DNA of 64,000 nucleotides from Plantibacter sp. PA-3-X8 (GTDB lineage: Bacteria > Actinomycetota > Actinomycetes > Actinomycetales > Microbacteriaceae). The notes beneath the pieces are model-generated. The model saw nothing but the letters and a program-made list of their open reading frames with translations. It was not told where the DNA came from and searched no databases. Positions 48,609 to 58,123 of the stretch are shown piece after piece. Positions within the stretch are counted from its first letter, which is position 1, and each line of letters opens with the position of its first letter. Location: positions 2,232,001 to 2,296,000 of the forward strand of contig NZ_CP033107.1 in NCBI RefSeq assembly GCF_003856975.1. Direction: 5' to 3'. The translations under genes were made by a program, and so were the position numbers.

Positions 48609-49325
48609 TCAGCGTTTGTAGACCGGGTCGATCGCGATCAGCAGGATCCCGGTCCAGTGACAGAGGAACGCGAGCACCGTGCACAGGTGGAAGAGCTCGT
48701 GGAACCCGAACCGCCCCGGCCAGGGGTTCGGTCGCTTCATCGCGTACATGGCCGCGCCGACCGTGTAGAACAGGCCACCGGCGGCGACGAGCACCATCGT
48801 GGCGAAGTTGCCGCGGGCGATGTCGCCAAGGTACGCGACCGCACCCCACCCGAGTGCCAGGTAGAGCGGGACGTAGAGCCACCGCGGAGCGTTGATCCAG
48901 AACACGCGGAAACCGATGCCGAGGAGCGCGCCGCCCCAGACGAGCACGAGCAGGAGGTTGCCCTGCGCCGGTGGTAGCGCGAGCACGGCGAGCGGCGTGT
49001 AGGTGCCGGCGATCAACAGGAAGATGTTGGCGTGGTCGATCCGCTTGAGGAGGAGCTTGACCGAGGGACGCCAGGAGAACCGGTGGTACAGCGCCGAGTT
49101 CCCGAAGAGCAGCATCGAGGTGAGCACGAAGACCGTCGAACTCCACTTCGCGGCCGCGCCCTGTGCGAGCACGACGAGGACGATCCCGGCGACGATCGAG
49201 ATGGGGAAGATCCCGGCGTGCAGCCATCCGCGCCAGGTCGGTTTGACCTCCTCCGGTGCGGCGGCATCGTCGGCGGCGACCTCGAGCAACGGCAGCTTCG
49301 GCAGCTCGGGGTCTCCACTCGTCAT
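48609..49325 (-). CDS. Hemolysin III / PAQR family membrane protein
   Basis: 238 residues with seven predicted helices. Conserved Zn-binding-type residues: LTSMLLFGNSALYHRF (H), RIDHANIFLLIAGTYTPL, and near the C-terminus RFGFHELFHLCTVLAFLCHW (two His). The N-terminal 35 residues are hydrophilic. Such TrhA/YqfA proteins affect membrane lipid composition. TATCCT (49332-49337 on the minus strand) ends six bases before ATG 49325: probably leaderless. Divergent from uppS; the pair is conserved (from memory Rv1085c/Rv1086). Confidence 0.9.
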   Translation of the reverse strand: MTSGDPELPKLPLLEVAADDAAAPEEVKPTWRGWLHAGIFPISIVAGIVLVVLAQGAAAKWSSTVFVLTSMLLFGNSALYHRFSWRPSVKLLLKRIDHANIFLLIAGTYTPLAVLALPPAQGNLLLVLVWGGALLGIGFRVFWINAPRWLYVPLYLALGWGAVAYLGDIARGNFATMVLVAAGGLFYTVGAAMYAMKRPNPWPGRFGFHELFHLCTVLAFLCHWTGILLIAIDPVYKR

Positions 49326-49395
49326 GGGTCCAGGATACGGGGTGGCACGGAACGCGTACTGGGAGCGATGCAGGAAACTGCACTAGCGTTGCAGG

Positions 49396-50181
49396 GTGAT
49401 GACGAGGCATTCCGCACCGGTGGACGGCTTCCTGTACGGCGTCTACGCACGGCGCCTCCGGAAGGCGCTCACTCCGCAGACGCTGCCGCACCATGTCGCG
49501 ATGATCATCGACGGCAACCGGCGGTGGGCCAAGCAGCTCGGGTACGACACAGCGGCGCACGGTCACCGGGCCGGTGCGGCGAAGATGCGCGAGTTCCTGA
49601 CCTGGTGCGACGACCTCGGCATCGGCGTCGTCACCCTGTACCTGCTGTCGAGCGACAACCTGGTGAACCGCGCACCGGACGAGCTGGACGACCTCGTCGA
49701 CATCATCGCCGACCTCGCCGAGGGGCTGTCGCACTACCGTGACTGGCGCGTGAAGCACGTCGGTTCGAGCGACGGTCTCCCGGAGTCGCTGCGCACGGCG
49801 TTGACGAGTGCGGAGGAGCGCACGGCCGACCGTGCCGGCATGCACATCAACCTCGCGGTCGGCTACGGCGGTCGCACGGAGATCGTGGACGCGATGCGCG
49901 CGATCGTCGCCAAGCACCACCTCGAGGGTCGGAGCCTGGAAGACCTCGCAGCGCTGCTCACCCCCGACCTCATCGGTGAGCACCTCTACACGGGAGGCCA
50001 GCCCGACCCCGACCTCGTCATCCGCACCAGCGGCGAACAGCGGATGAGCGACTTCATGCTCTGGCAGAGCGCCCACAGCGAGTTCTATTTCGTCGAGGCG
50101 CTCGGGCCCGACCTCCGCGAGGTCGACTTCCTCCGCGCCCTCCGCGACTTCTCCAGGCGGCAGCGGCGGTTCGGCGGATGA
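49396..50181 (+). CDS. Isoprenyl transferase (short-chain Z-prenyl diphosphate synthase type)
   Basis: 261 residues of the UPP synthase fold. Catalytic D39 in HVAMIIDGNRRWAKQLGY; then HRAGAAKMREFL, LYLLSSDNLVNRAPDELD (S-x-D-N for the S-T-E-N form), NLAVGYGGRTEIVDA and DLVIRTSGEQRMSDFMLWQSA for the substrate-binding end. The YxxYxxRLRxxL start and the RxxDEL block match mycobacterial Rv1086, which makes Z,E-farnesyl diphosphate. So it may prime decaprenyl synthesis; undecaprenyl formation cannot be excluded. GTG 49396 or ATG 49399; TAGCGT (49384-49389) is six bases before the GTG. Overlaps the aminotransferase by ATGA. Confidence 0.92.
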   Translation: MMTRHSAPVDGFLYGVYARRLRKALTPQTLPHHVAMIIDGNRRWAKQLGYDTAAHGHRAGAAKMREFLTWCDDLGIGVVTLYLLSSDNLVNRAPDELDDLVDIIADLAEGLSHYRDWRVKHVGSSDGLPESLRTALTSAEERTADRAGMHINLAVGYGGRTEIVDAMRAIVAKHHLEGRSLEDLAALLTPDLIGEHLYTGGQPDPDLVIRTSGEQRMSDFMLWQSAHSEFYFVEALGPDLREVDFLRALRDFSRRQRRFGG

Positions 50182-51344
50182 GCCGGTCCACGCCCGCCTC
50201 GGAGCCGGACGAGCCGGAGACGGCGTCCCGGTTGGAGACGTTCCAAGCGGGATTCGGTGAGGTCGACGGCTATCTCAACTACGGCAGTGTGGGTCCGTTG
50301 GCCGCGTCCGTCGTCCTCGAGGCCGCCCGCTGGAACGACGTGCTCGCGAGTGCGACGCCCGGCACGCTCGGCGCGGTCGACGGGCAGGACGAACGGATGC
50401 GGACCGCCGTCGGGACGCTCACCGGGTTCCGCGCCGAGCAGGTCGTCGCCCAGCCCAACACCTCGCAGGGCCTCATGCACGCGATGTTCGGTCTGAGCGG
50501 CACGGTCCTGCTCTCCCGCCTGGAATACCCCACGCTGCCGCTCGCCGCGGAGCGGGCCGCCGAGCACCGGCACCTGCTCAGGCCGAGATGGCTCGAGACG
50601 CGACGCGGGCACGTGACGGCCGAGAGCGTGCGCGAGCAGCTCGACGACGCCGTCACCGCCGTTGCCGTGAGCCTCGTCGACTACCGCACCGGCTACGTCT
50701 GCGACCTCGAAGCCGTCCGCGAGGTGATCGGCGACCGCCTCCTGATCGTCGACGCCATCCAGGGCTTCGGTGTGGTCGACGCCCCCTACGCCGTCGCCGA
50801 CGTGGTCGCCTCGGGCGGGCAGAAGTGGATGCGGGCGGGCTGGGGCACCGGATTCCTCGCCCTGAGCGACCGCGCCGTCGAGCGACTCGAGCCGGTCTTC
50901 TCCGGCGTGACCGGCACCGACGAGCCCTGGCCGTTCAGCGCGACCCCGGCACCGAGCCGATCGGCGCGCGCGTACTCGATCACCAGGCCCGACCCGCTCG
51001 CGGCGGCACGGTTCGCGGCGTCGTTGGAGGACACGGTCGCCGTCGGCACCGCGACGGTCCACGCCGCGATCGCCGAGCTCACGGCCGAGGTGATCGAGCT
51101 CGCGGACGAGTTCGGCGTCGCGGTGGTCTCCTCGCGAGACGAGCACGAACGCGCGGGCATCGTCGTCCTGGAGCCGGAGGAGTCCGTCCTCGACACGCTG
51201 TGGACCTCGCTCGAGAACCACGGCGTCACCGCGACCATCCGCGCCGGGGCCGTGCGGCTCAGCGTGCACGCCGGTACCAGCCGGCAGACGCTGGACCAGC
51301 TGCGCGGTGCGCTGCTGTCGTTCGCGACGGCCGCGAGCTACTGA
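50178..51344 (+). CDS. Class V aminotransferase-fold PLP enzyme
   Basis: 388 residues. Fold-type I pattern: GYLNYGSVGPLAASVV, AQPNTSQGLMHAMFGL, LIVDAIQGFGVVDAPYAVADVVASGGQKWMRAGWGTGFL (PLP lysine in SGGQKW), and the C-terminal small domain. Resembles the cysteine desulfurase/kynureninase-like group; no cysteine-desulfurase SSGSAC loop is seen. Substrate unknown. ATG overlaps the uppS stop (ATGA), which ties it to the same transcript. Followed by a 224-base gap before phoH2. Confidence 0.85.
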   Translation: MSRSTPASEPDEPETASRLETFQAGFGEVDGYLNYGSVGPLAASVVLEAARWNDVLASATPGTLGAVDGQDERMRTAVGTLTGFRAEQVVAQPNTSQGLMHAMFGLSGTVLLSRLEYPTLPLAAERAAEHRHLLRPRWLETRRGHVTAESVREQLDDAVTAVAVSLVDYRTGYVCDLEAVREVIGDRLLIVDAIQGFGVVDAPYAVADVVASGGQKWMRAGWGTGFLALSDRAVERLEPVFSGVTGTDEPWPFSATPAPSRSARAYSITRPDPLAAARFAASLEDTVAVGTATVHAAIAELTAEVIELADEFGVAVVSSRDEHERAGIVVLEPEESVLDTLWTSLENHGVTATIRAGAVRLSVHAGTSRQTLDQLRGALLSFATAASY

Positions 51345-51568
51345 GCTGCCGTCCGACCACCGGCGGGCCAGAAGACGGCCCCCATCTGTTCACCTCCCCG
51401 TAACAGGACACGGGGCGTGTCGTCGCGTCGATGTCGGCGGCCGGACGTACGTTCATCTCATCGGGCATGGAGCCCGGTCGAGACGGCCACACAAGTTCGG
51501 CTCGAAACCCTGCAGGCGGCCGTTTCGCACAGTGATCCGAGCATCAGATGCTCGGGGTGGGAGTGGTT

Positions 51569-52972
51569 GTGGCCTCGCGAGAAATCCAGAACACGTCAGC
51601 CGGGACCGAGACGCGGGACGCGTCGACGAGACGGAGCCGGCGACCCGCCGACCACACGGCGAGCGGGGGGGATCAGGCGCAGGCCGAGATCACCTACGTG
51701 CTCGACACCTCCGTGCTGCTGTCGGATCCCAAGGCGCTCTTCCGGTTCGCCGAGCACGCCGTCGTCATCCCGGTCGTCGTCATCAGCGAGCTCGAGGGCA
51801 AGCGCAACGACCCCGAGATCGGCTACTTCGCACGTCAGGCACTCCGCATCCTCGACGAGCTCCGCATCGAGCACGAACGCCTCGACTTCCCGATCCCCGT
51901 CGGTGACGGCGGATCCCTGCGGGTCGAACTCAACCACTCGAGCATGGCCTCGCTGCCGTCCGGTCTCCAGCTCGGCGACAACGACTCGCGCATCCTCGCG
52001 GTCGCGCTGAACCTGGCGAACGACGGCCTGACGGTCACGGTCGTGTCCAAGGACCTGCCGCTGCGCGTCAAGGCGGCCTCCATCGGTCTGCAGGCGGAGG
52101 AGTACCGGGCGGAACTCGCGGTCGACTCCGGCTGGACGGGCATGTCCGAGATCACCCTCGGCTCCGAGGACATGAGCACGCTGTGGGAGCGCGAGGAGGG
52201 CACGACGCCGATCATCGAGGACCTGCCGATCAACACGGGCCTCGTGATCCACTCGGACCGGGGATCCGCACTCGGGCGGGTCACGGGCAAGCGCAGCTAC
52301 AAGCTCGTCCGCGGCGACCGCGACGTCTTCGGTCTGCACGGACGCTCGGCCGAGCAGCGGCTCGCGATCGACCTCCTGCTCGACCCCGAGATCGGGATCC
52401 TCTCGCTGGGAGGTCGAGCCGGGACGGGGAAGTCCGCGCTCGCCCTCTGCGCGGGTCTGGAGGCCGTCCTCGAGCGACAGGCGCACAAGAAGATCATGGT
52501 GTTCCGCCCGCTGTACGCGGTCGGCGGCCAGGAGCTCGGGTACTTGCCCGGCGACCAGGGCGAGAAGATGAACCCCTGGGGACAGGCGATCTTCGACACG
52601 CTCGGCGCGGTCGTCTCGCAGAACGTGCTCGACGAGGTGGTCGAACGGGGCATCCTCGAGGTGCTCCCGCTGACGCACATCCGCGGCCGGTCGCTCCACG
52701 ACGCCTTCGTGATCGTCGATGAGGCGCAGTCGCTCGAGCGCAACGTCCTCCTCACGGTCCTCAGCCGGATCGGGCAGAACTCGCGGGTCGTCCTCACGCA
52801 CGACGTCGCCCAGCGCGACAACCTGCGCGTCGGCCGACACGACGGCGTCGCCTCGGTGATCGAGACGCTCAAGGGGCACCCGCTGTTCGCGCACGTCACG
52901 CTGACGCGCTCGGAGCGCTCGGCCATCGCGGCTCTCGTGACCGAAATGCTCGAAGGGAACGAGCTGGCCTAG
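51569..52972 (+). CDS. PhoH2-type PIN-PhoH ribonuclease/helicase
   Basis: 467 residues: disordered start (1-40), PIN domain (about 42-165; [12 protein letters not shown] with D46, [35 protein letters not shown]) and PhoH ATPase (about 265-460; [18 protein letters not shown]alker [15 protein letters not shown]alker B). In mycobacteria this fusion is a sequence-specific RNA helicase and RNase (Rv1095). In mycobacteria an upstream phoAT antitoxin gene is known; the 224 bases here show no convincing homolog. GTG 51569 follows GGGAG by five bases; ATG 51548 is the other choice. Confidence 0.92.
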   Translation: MASREIQNTSAGTETRDASTRRSRRPADHTASGGDQAQAEITYVLDTSVLLSDPKALFRFAEHAVVIPVVVISELEGKRNDPEIGYFARQALRILDELRIEHERLDFPIPVGDGGSLRVELNHSSMASLPSGLQLGDNDSRILAVALNLANDGLTVTVVSKDLPLRVKAASIGLQAEEYRAELAVDSGWTGMSEITLGSEDMSTLWEREEGTTPIIEDLPINTGLVIHSDRGSALGRVTGKRSYKLVRGDRDVFGLHGRSAEQRLAIDLLLDPEIGILSLGGRAGTGKSALALCAGLEAVLERQAHKKIMVFRPLYAVGGQELGYLPGDQGEKMNPWGQAIFDTLGAVVSQNVLDEVVERGILEVLPLTHIRGRSLHDAFVIVDEAQSLERNVLLTVLSRIGQNSRVVLTHDVAQRDNLRVGRHDGVASVIETLKGHPLFAHVTLTRSERSAIAALVTEMLEGNELA

Positions 52973-53022
52973 CGGCCGTCGGCGGGGCTGGCTCGCAAGG
53001 CCCGCCCCGCCGACCCTGGCCG
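52973..53022 (+). terminator. Terminator after phoH2
   Basis: Eleven-base perfect stem GTCGGCGGGGC/GCCCCGCCGAC (52978-52988 with 53004-53014) with an inner three-pair helix in the loop, extended by CGGCC/GGCCG at the base. Begins directly after the stop codon. Confidence 0.75.
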
Positions 53023-53072
53023 CCTGTGGAGAACGCTGCAGGCCGGCACGAGGATCCTCCTATCCTGACGGG

Positions 53073-53654
53073 ATGCCCTCGCGACCGACCTCCTCCGGCA
53101 GGCGGCGCCGCCCGCGTGTCGCCACCGCGGCGATGGCCGGCTCGACGCTGCTGCTCGTAGCCGTCACCGTGGCCCGGCTCGGCCACGACCCGCGTCCGGT
53201 CGTCATCGTGCTCGTGTGGCTCGCCTGCATCACGCCGCCGCTCGTGTGGATCGACGTCGCGGAGCGGAGGCTCCCCAACCGTCTCGTGCTGCCGGCGCTC
53301 GCCATCGCGGTGCCGGTCACCGCGGTCGATGCCGCAGTGCGCCAGGTGGCCCCGCTCGAACCGCTCCTGATGGGGTTCGCGGTCGGCGCCGTCCTGTACG
53401 TGTGCGCCGTCTTCGGCGGGCTGGGCATGGGGGACGTGAAGCTCGGCGCGCTGCTCGGCCTCGCGGTCGGCTGCTTCGGGACGTCCGCGGTGCTGCTCTT
53501 CGCGGTGGTGTCGGTCTCCTCGGCCGGCCTCGCGGGTGCGGTCGTCGTGTTCCTCGCACGCTCACGTGGCGGCTCCGCCGGTTGGCGCACGCGCATCCCG
53601 TTCGGCCCGTTCCTGCTCCTCGGCTGCTGGAGCGCGATCGCCGTCTCGGCGTGA
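53073..53654 (+). CDS. Prepilin peptidase (A24 family), orphan
   Basis: 193 residues, about six hydrophobic helices. Two catalytic aspartates: VWIDVAERRLPNRL and GLGMGDVKLGALLGLAVG (GMGDVKL, the family signature). The N-methyltransferase zinc domain of PilD is absent, as in actinobacterial and TadV-like enzymes. It normally processes type IV or Tad pilins, but no pilin genes are near. ATG 53073 follows TATCCT (53061-53066) by six bases: probably leaderless. Flanked by terminators on both sides, so it is monocistronic. Confidence 0.88.
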   Translation: MPSRPTSSGRRRRPRVATAAMAGSTLLLVAVTVARLGHDPRPVVIVLVWLACITPPLVWIDVAERRLPNRLVLPALAIAVPVTAVDAAVRQVAPLEPLLMGFAVGAVLYVCAVFGGLGMGDVKLGALLGLAVGCFGTSAVLLFAVVSVSSAGLAGAVVVFLARSRGGSAGWRTRIPFGPFLLLGCWSAIAVSA

Positions 53655-53667
53655 CCACACGGACGGA

Positions 53668-53702
53668 GACGGCCACGGAACCGCGAGGGTTCCGGGGCCG
53701 TC
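53668..53702. terminator. Bidirectional terminator between the A24 peptidase and fumC
   Basis: Fourteen-base stem with one A-G mismatch and a five-base loop (arms from 53668-53682 and 53688-53702), between convergent genes. Confidence 0.75.
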
Positions 53703-53726
53703 CGGTCGTTCGACGAGCGGGTCGAC

Positions 53727-55130
53727 TCAGCCGGGGTGCGTCATCGAGAGGACGTCGAGCGCCGTGTCGAGCTGCTCCTCCGTGATCTCGCCGCGTTCGA
53801 CGAACCCGAGGTCGACGACGGCCTCGCGGACGGTCAGACCCTTGGCGACGGAGTGCTTGGCGATCTTCGCCGCCGACTCATAGCCGATGATCTTGTTCAG
53901 CGGGGTGACGATGGAGGGCGAGGAGCCGGCGAGTGCCGCAGCGCGGTCGAGGTTGGCCTCGAGGCCGTCGACGGTCTTGTCGGCGAGGACCCGGGTCGCG
54001 TTCGACAGGAGACGGATGCTCTCGAGGAGCGCCGTGCCCATGACCGGGATCGCGACGTTGAGCTCGAAGGAGCCCGAGGCGCCGGCCCAGGCGATGGTCG
54101 CGTCGTTGCCGATGACCCGGGCGCCGACCATCAGGACGGCCTCCGGGATCACGGGGTTCACCTTGCCGGGCATGATCGAGGATCCCGGCTGGAGGTCGGG
54201 GATGTGCAGCTCGCCGAGACCGGTGTTCGGGCCGGAGCCCATCCAGCGGAGGTCGTTGCAGATCTTCGTGAGGCTCACCGCGATGACCCGGAGGGCTCCC
54301 GAGGCGTCGACGAGTCCGTCACGAGCGCCCTGGGCCTCGAAGTGGTCCTGGGCCTCCGTGATCGGCAGCTCGGTCTCCTGCGCGAGCAGCTCGATGACGA
54401 GCTGGGGGAAGCCCTTCGGCGTGTTGATGCCGGTGCCCGTCGCGGTTCCACCGAGCGGGACCTCTGCGACGCGGGGGAGTGCCGTCCGCACCCGCTCGAT
54501 GCCGAGCCGCATCTGGCGGGCGTAGCCGCCGAACTCCTGCCCGAGGGTGACGGGGGTGGCGTCCATGAGGTGCGTCCGGCCGGGCTTCACCGCGGTCTTC
54601 CACAGCTCGGCCTTGCGCTCGAGCGACACAGCCAGGTGGTCGAGGGCCGGGATGAGGTCATCGATGAGGGCGCTCGTGACCGCGATGTGCACCGAGGTCG
54701 GGAAGACGTCGTTGGAGGACTGCGAGGCGTTGACGTGGTCGTTGGGGTGCACCGGGCTGCCGAGGCGCGCGCTCGCGAGCGTCGCCAGGACCTCGTTCAT
54801 GTTCATGTTCGACGAGGTGCCGCTGCCGGTCTGGTAGGTGTCGACCGGGAACTGCGCGTCGTGCGCGCCGGTGATGACCTCGTCGGCCGCTGCGGCGATC
54901 GCGTCGGCGACACCCTGGTCGAGGACGCCGAGCTTGGCGTTGGCGAGTGCCGCGGACTTCTTGATCCGGGCCAGCGAGGCGATCTGCGCCGACTCGAGTC
55001 CGCTGCCCGAGATCGGGAAGTTCTCGACGGCCCGCTGCGTCTGGGCGCCGTAGAGCGCGTTCGCGGGGACCCGCACCTCACCCATGGTGTCGTGTTCGAT
55101 GCGGTACTCGGTTGCTGAGGTGTCTACCAC
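53727..55130 (-). CDS. fumC: Fumarate hydratase class II
   Basis: 467 residues, converts fumarate to malate in the TCA cycle. Signatures: [34 protein letters not shown], the active-site SS loop [29 protein letters not shown], and the superfamily block [16 protein letters not shown]. The catalytic Ser lies in that GSS loop. GTG 55130 is upstream-supported by AAGGAGAAC and by family length; the longer frame is a shadow. Terminated by the hairpin at 53668. Confidence 0.97.
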   Translation of the reverse strand: MVDTSATEYRIEHDTMGEVRVPANALYGAQTQRAVENFPISGSGLESAQIASLARIKKSAALANAKLGVLDQGVADAIAAAADEVITGAHDAQFPVDTYQTGSGTSSNMNMNEVLATLASARLGSPVHPNDHVNASQSSNDVFPTSVHIAVTSALIDDLIPALDHLAVSLERKAELWKTAVKPGRTHLMDATPVTLGQEFGGYARQMRLGIERVRTALPRVAEVPLGGTATGTGINTPKGFPQLVIELLAQETELPITEAQDHFEAQGARDGLVDASGALRVIAVSLTKICNDLRWMGSGPNTGLGELHIPDLQPGSSIMPGKVNPVIPEAVLMVGARVIGNDATIAWAGASGSFELNVAIPVMGTALLESIRLLSNATRVLADKTVDGLEANLDRAAALAGSSPSIVTPLNKIIGYESAAKIAKHSVAKGLTVREAVVDLGFVERGEITEEQLDTALDVLSMTHPG

Positions 55131-55192
55131 GCTGTTCGTTCTCCTTCGTGCGATTGCGATGGTGGGTGCTGCGCCGGACGGCGAGCGGATGG

Positions 55193-55834
55193 TTATTCGG
55201 GGACCGTGACGTCGCCGATGACGATGTCGGCCATGGCGGTCCCCTCGAGGAGCTTGTAGTTCGCGCCGATGATGGCCACCGTGCCGGCGGCGACCGCGTC
55301 GCTGATGAGCTCGGACCTCGAGACGACCTCCATGACGGTACGCCGCAGGTGGCGGCGACCGACCTCCGAGGAGTCCACCGCGGCCGCGTCGATCGGGGCA
55401 GGTCCGGCGACGGCGCTCACCGCGGGGACGATCTGCTGGATGAGCCGGTCGATGTACGGCGGGAGCGGGACGGCGTCCTCCGCCTGCGAGTCGATCGCCG
55501 CGCGGACGGCACCGCACTCGTCGTGCGCGAGCACGAGGATGAGCGGGACCTGCAGGACGCCGACGGCGTACTCCAGGGTGCCGAGCACCGAGTCGGAGAC
55601 GATCTGGCCGGCGTTGCGGACGACGAAGAGGTCGCCGAGTCCCTTGTCGAAGATGATCTCGGCCGCGAGACGGGAGTCGGAGCAGCCGAAGATGACGGCC
55701 TCCGGGGCCTGGGAGTGCGCGAGCGTGGCGCGGCGTTCGACGTCCTGCCGGGGGTGTGCGGGCTGACCGGCGACGAACCGCGCGTTACCGCGCTGCATCT
55801 CGCGCCAGACGGCACCGGGGCGCTTCTGGGTCAT
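55193..55834 (-). CDS. Beta-class carbonic anhydrase
   Basis: 213 residues, hydrates CO2 to bicarbonate. Zinc ligands: C51 ([11 protein letters not shown], with D53-R55 dyad), H104 and C107 ([14 protein letters not shown]). RNAGQIV and TLEYAVGVL complete the family core. Cytoplasmic, no signal peptide. ATG 55834 overlaps the DUF4245 stop (ATGA), so it is coupled to DUF4245 and downstream of xseA/xseB. Supplies bicarbonate to carboxylases. Confidence 0.95.
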   Translation of the reverse strand: MTQKRPGAVWREMQRGNARFVAGQPAHPRQDVERRATLAHSQAPEAVIFGCSDSRLAAEIIFDKGLGDLFVVRNAGQIVSDSVLGTLEYAVGVLQVPLILVLAHDECGAVRAAIDSQAEDAVPLPPYIDRLIQQIVPAVSAVAGPAPIDAAAVDSSEVGRRHLRRTVMEVVSRSELISDAVAAGTVAIIGANYKLLEGTAMADIVIGDVTVPE

Positions 55835-56526
55835 TCTGAGTCCGTTTCTGCGGGGGCGCCCGACGGGGCGTCGAGGTTGGCGGTGACCCCGGTGCGCACG
55901 GAGCGTGCGACATCGAGGACGTACTCGGACTTCGCCGTGCCGAACACGGCGATCGTGCTCCGACCGGCGACGGTCGACAGGGCGTACGCGACGTTGCCGT
56001 CGTCGGAGCCGCTGCCGTTCGCGTATTCGACCCACTCGACGCCGTCGATGGTGACGGTTCCGGTGGGCCGGGCTTCGTCGAGCTCGGCGAGGAGCCAGGT
56101 GTCGTTGGCGTCCACTCCTTGGACGAGGCCGACGAACTCGTCGTCGGGGGAGATGAGTCCGACGTTCCATGAGCGGATGTCGGGTGTGCCGGCGACCGGT
56201 GAGGCTGCGGTGCGGACGTCGGCGTAGTTGCTGCCCCACTCGTCGCCGAGCTCGGGGGTGAGGAGTGGGACGGGGAGGTCGGGCTGCGCCTGACCGGCGA
56301 GCTGCGCGTAGTCGACGGTCGGGCGTTCCGGGGCCTCGCCTCGGGGCACGGCGAGCACGATCACGACCACGAGGCCGACCGTGGCCAGGAGCGACAGGAC
56401 GAGGTTGTTGACGGTCTTGCGCGAGCGGTACAGGCGGGAGTTCTCCGCCTTGCGGTCGGCGGTCTCCTGCGGCGTCTCGGGGCGGCCGAGCTCGGCCACG
56501 ACGCGCGGCGGCTTGGTGTCCTTCAC
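55831..56526 (-). CDS. DUF4245 family protein
   Basis: 231 residues. Hydrophilic N-terminus, one membrane helix ([21 protein letters not shown], about 44-64), then an outside beta domain with [47 protein letters not shown] and [11 protein letters not shown]. Family known from Actinobacteria only, function unknown; from memory the mycobacterial member Rv1100 lies next to glpX. Start GTG 56526 overlaps the xseB stop (GTGA). In the middle of the xseA-xseB-DUF4245-CA operon. Confidence 0.85.
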   Translation of the reverse strand: MKDTKPPRVVAELGRPETPQETADRKAENSRLYRSRKTVNNLVLSLLATVGLVVVIVLAVPRGEAPERPTVDYAQLAGQAQPDLPVPLLTPELGDEWGSNYADVRTAASPVAGTPDIRSWNVGLISPDDEFVGLVQGVDANDTWLLAELDEARPTGTVTIDGVEWVEYANGSGSDDGNVAYALSTVAGRSTIAVFGTAKSEYVLDVARSVRTGVTANLDAPSGAPAETDSE

Positions 56527-56759
56527 CGCGATGCGTCCGGAGTGCCGGATCCGAGCTGGGCGGCGCGAGCCGCGTCCAGCCGTGCCTTCGCGCCGATCAG
56601 CCACTCCTCGCAGCGCTGGGCGAGCTGTTCGCCGCGCTCCCAGAGCCGGAGGGAGTCCTCGAGCGACGCCGAGCCCTGCTCCAGCTCGGACACGACACGC
56701 ACGAGCTCGTCGCGTGCCTGCTCATAGCTGAGCTCCTGGACATCGGAGGGGGTTGGCAT
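56523..56759 (-). CDS. xseB: Exodeoxyribonuclease VII small subunit
   Basis: 78 residues, mostly helical: [53 protein letters not shown], the entire conserved XseB coil pair. It caps the XseA subunits of exonuclease VII and silences or directs nuclease action. ATG 56759 is nine bases after the xseA stop. TAGGAT (56766-56771, minus strand) lies six bases before it and could act as ribosome-binding site or -10 box. Confidence 0.96.
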   Translation of the reverse strand: MPTPSDVQELSYEQARDELVRVVSELEQGSASLEDSLRLWERGEQLAQRCEEWLIGAKARLDAARAAQLGSGTPDASR

Positions 56760-56768
56760 GCTTCTATC

Positions 56769-58028
56769 CTATTCGTCGTCGGTCCGGGCGGCAGCCGTGG
56801 CCGGGCCGGTACTGGAGGCGCCGATCGCGCCGGAGGCGAGGGTGACCAGGAGCTCCGTCCCGGCGGGGGCGTCGCCCTCCGCGCGGATGACCGCGCCGCC
56901 CGGGACGCCGGCCTCCGGGTCCGCTCGCTGGACGATGGCGTAGCCGCGGTCGAGCGTGCGCTGCGGCGACAGGGCGCGGAGGTGTGCGCGGAGTTCCGTG
57001 ACCTCGCGCTGGGAGCGCTCGACGGCGCGGTCGATGAGCTCGGCACCCCTCGCGACCGTGCGGGTCAGCTCGTCGGCCCGTGAGTCGACGATCCAGGACG
57101 GGTCGGCGAGCACGGGACGGGTGCGGAGGGTCGCGAGTCGGTCGATCTCGTGACCGAGCAACGAGGTCACCCGGGAGGACAACCGGACGCGGGCCTGCTG
57201 CACGCGAGCGAACTCCTCCGCGACGTCGGGGACGACCCGCTTGGCGGCGTCGGTCGGTGTGGAGGCGCGGAGGTCGGCGACGTCGTCGAGCAGTGGGCGG
57301 TCCGCCTCGTGGCCGATGGCGCTCACGAGGGGCGTGGTGCAGGCGGCCGCGGCTCGGACCACGCGTTCGTCGCTGAACCCGAGGAGGTTCTGGAAGTCGC
57401 CGCCCCCACGCGCGACGATGATGACGTCGACCTCGGGGTCGGCGTCGAGCGTCTGGAGAGCGCTCACGACGTCGCCGGGGGTGCGGTCACCCTGGACGGC
57501 TGCGTGGACGACGCGGAACCGGACCGACGGCCAGCGCAGCTCCGCGTTGCGCAGGACGTCCTTCTCGGCGTCGGAGTCCTTGCCGGTGACCAGCCCGATG
57601 CACTGCGGAAGGAACGGGAGCGGCCGCTTGCGCGACGCGTCGAAGAGCCCCTCGTCGGCGAGCTGCCGACGGAGTCGTTCGAGTCGCTCGAGGAGGTCGC
57701 CGATGCCGACGTGCTTCATCGCCATGACCTGCATGGTGAGCGTGCCGCCCTTGAGCCAGTAGTTCGGCTTGACCAACGCGATCACGTGGTCGCCCTGCTT
57801 GAGGTCGGCGGGGATCTTCGCGCGGACTGACGACCAGATGGTGAACCCGACCGTCGCATCGATCTCGAGGTCTTTGAGCTTGCCGTAGACGTTGCCGCCC
57901 GAGGCGCCCCACTGCGTGATCTCGCCCTCGACCCAGACCGTGCCGAGGCGGTCGATGTAGTCGCGGAGCTTCGTGCCGAGGAGCGCGACCGGCCAGGGGG
58001 CTTCCATGGTGGCCGGTGCATCGCTCAT
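56769..58028 (-). CDS. xseA: Exodeoxyribonuclease VII large subunit
   Basis: 419 residues. N-terminal OB fold (about 15-105; GTVWVEGEITQWGASGGNVYGKLKD), catalytic domain with SDAEKDVLRNAELRWP, RGGGDFQNLLGFSDERVVRA and GHEADRPLLDDVADLRASTPTDAA, then a coiled-coil C-terminus ending in RALSPQRTLDRGYAIV. Degrades single-stranded DNA in both directions. TAGGCT (58035-58040, minus strand) lies six bases before ATG 58028: probably leaderless. Divergent from ispH. Confidence 0.97.
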   Translation of the reverse strand: MSDAPATMEAPWPVALLGTKLRDYIDRLGTVWVEGEITQWGASGGNVYGKLKDLEIDATVGFTIWSSVRAKIPADLKQGDHVIALVKPNYWLKGGTLTMQVMAMKHVGIGDLLERLERLRRQLADEGLFDASRKRPLPFLPQCIGLVTGKDSDAEKDVLRNAELRWPSVRFRVVHAAVQGDRTPGDVVSALQTLDADPEVDVIIVARGGGDFQNLLGFSDERVVRAAAACTTPLVSAIGHEADRPLLDDVADLRASTPTDAAKRVVPDVAEEFARVQQARVRLSSRVTSLLGHEIDRLATLRTRPVLADPSWIVDSRADELTRTVARGAELIDRAVERSQREVTELRAHLRALSPQRTLDRGYAIVQRADPEAGVPGGAVIRAEGDAPAGTELLVTLASGAIGASSTGPATAAARTDDE

Positions 58029-58123
58029 CCCTCAAGCCTAGCCGCGAGCACCGACGGCGCGGGGTCGCGGACCACCCGACCGTTCACGGCCGACTCCCGA
58101 GCGCTGCCGCGTAGAATCCACAC

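Noticed and set aside
51345..51568. phoAT-like antitoxin gene upstream of phoH2
   Set aside because: No frame with coding-like codon use and a ribosome-binding site is seen in the 224 bases.
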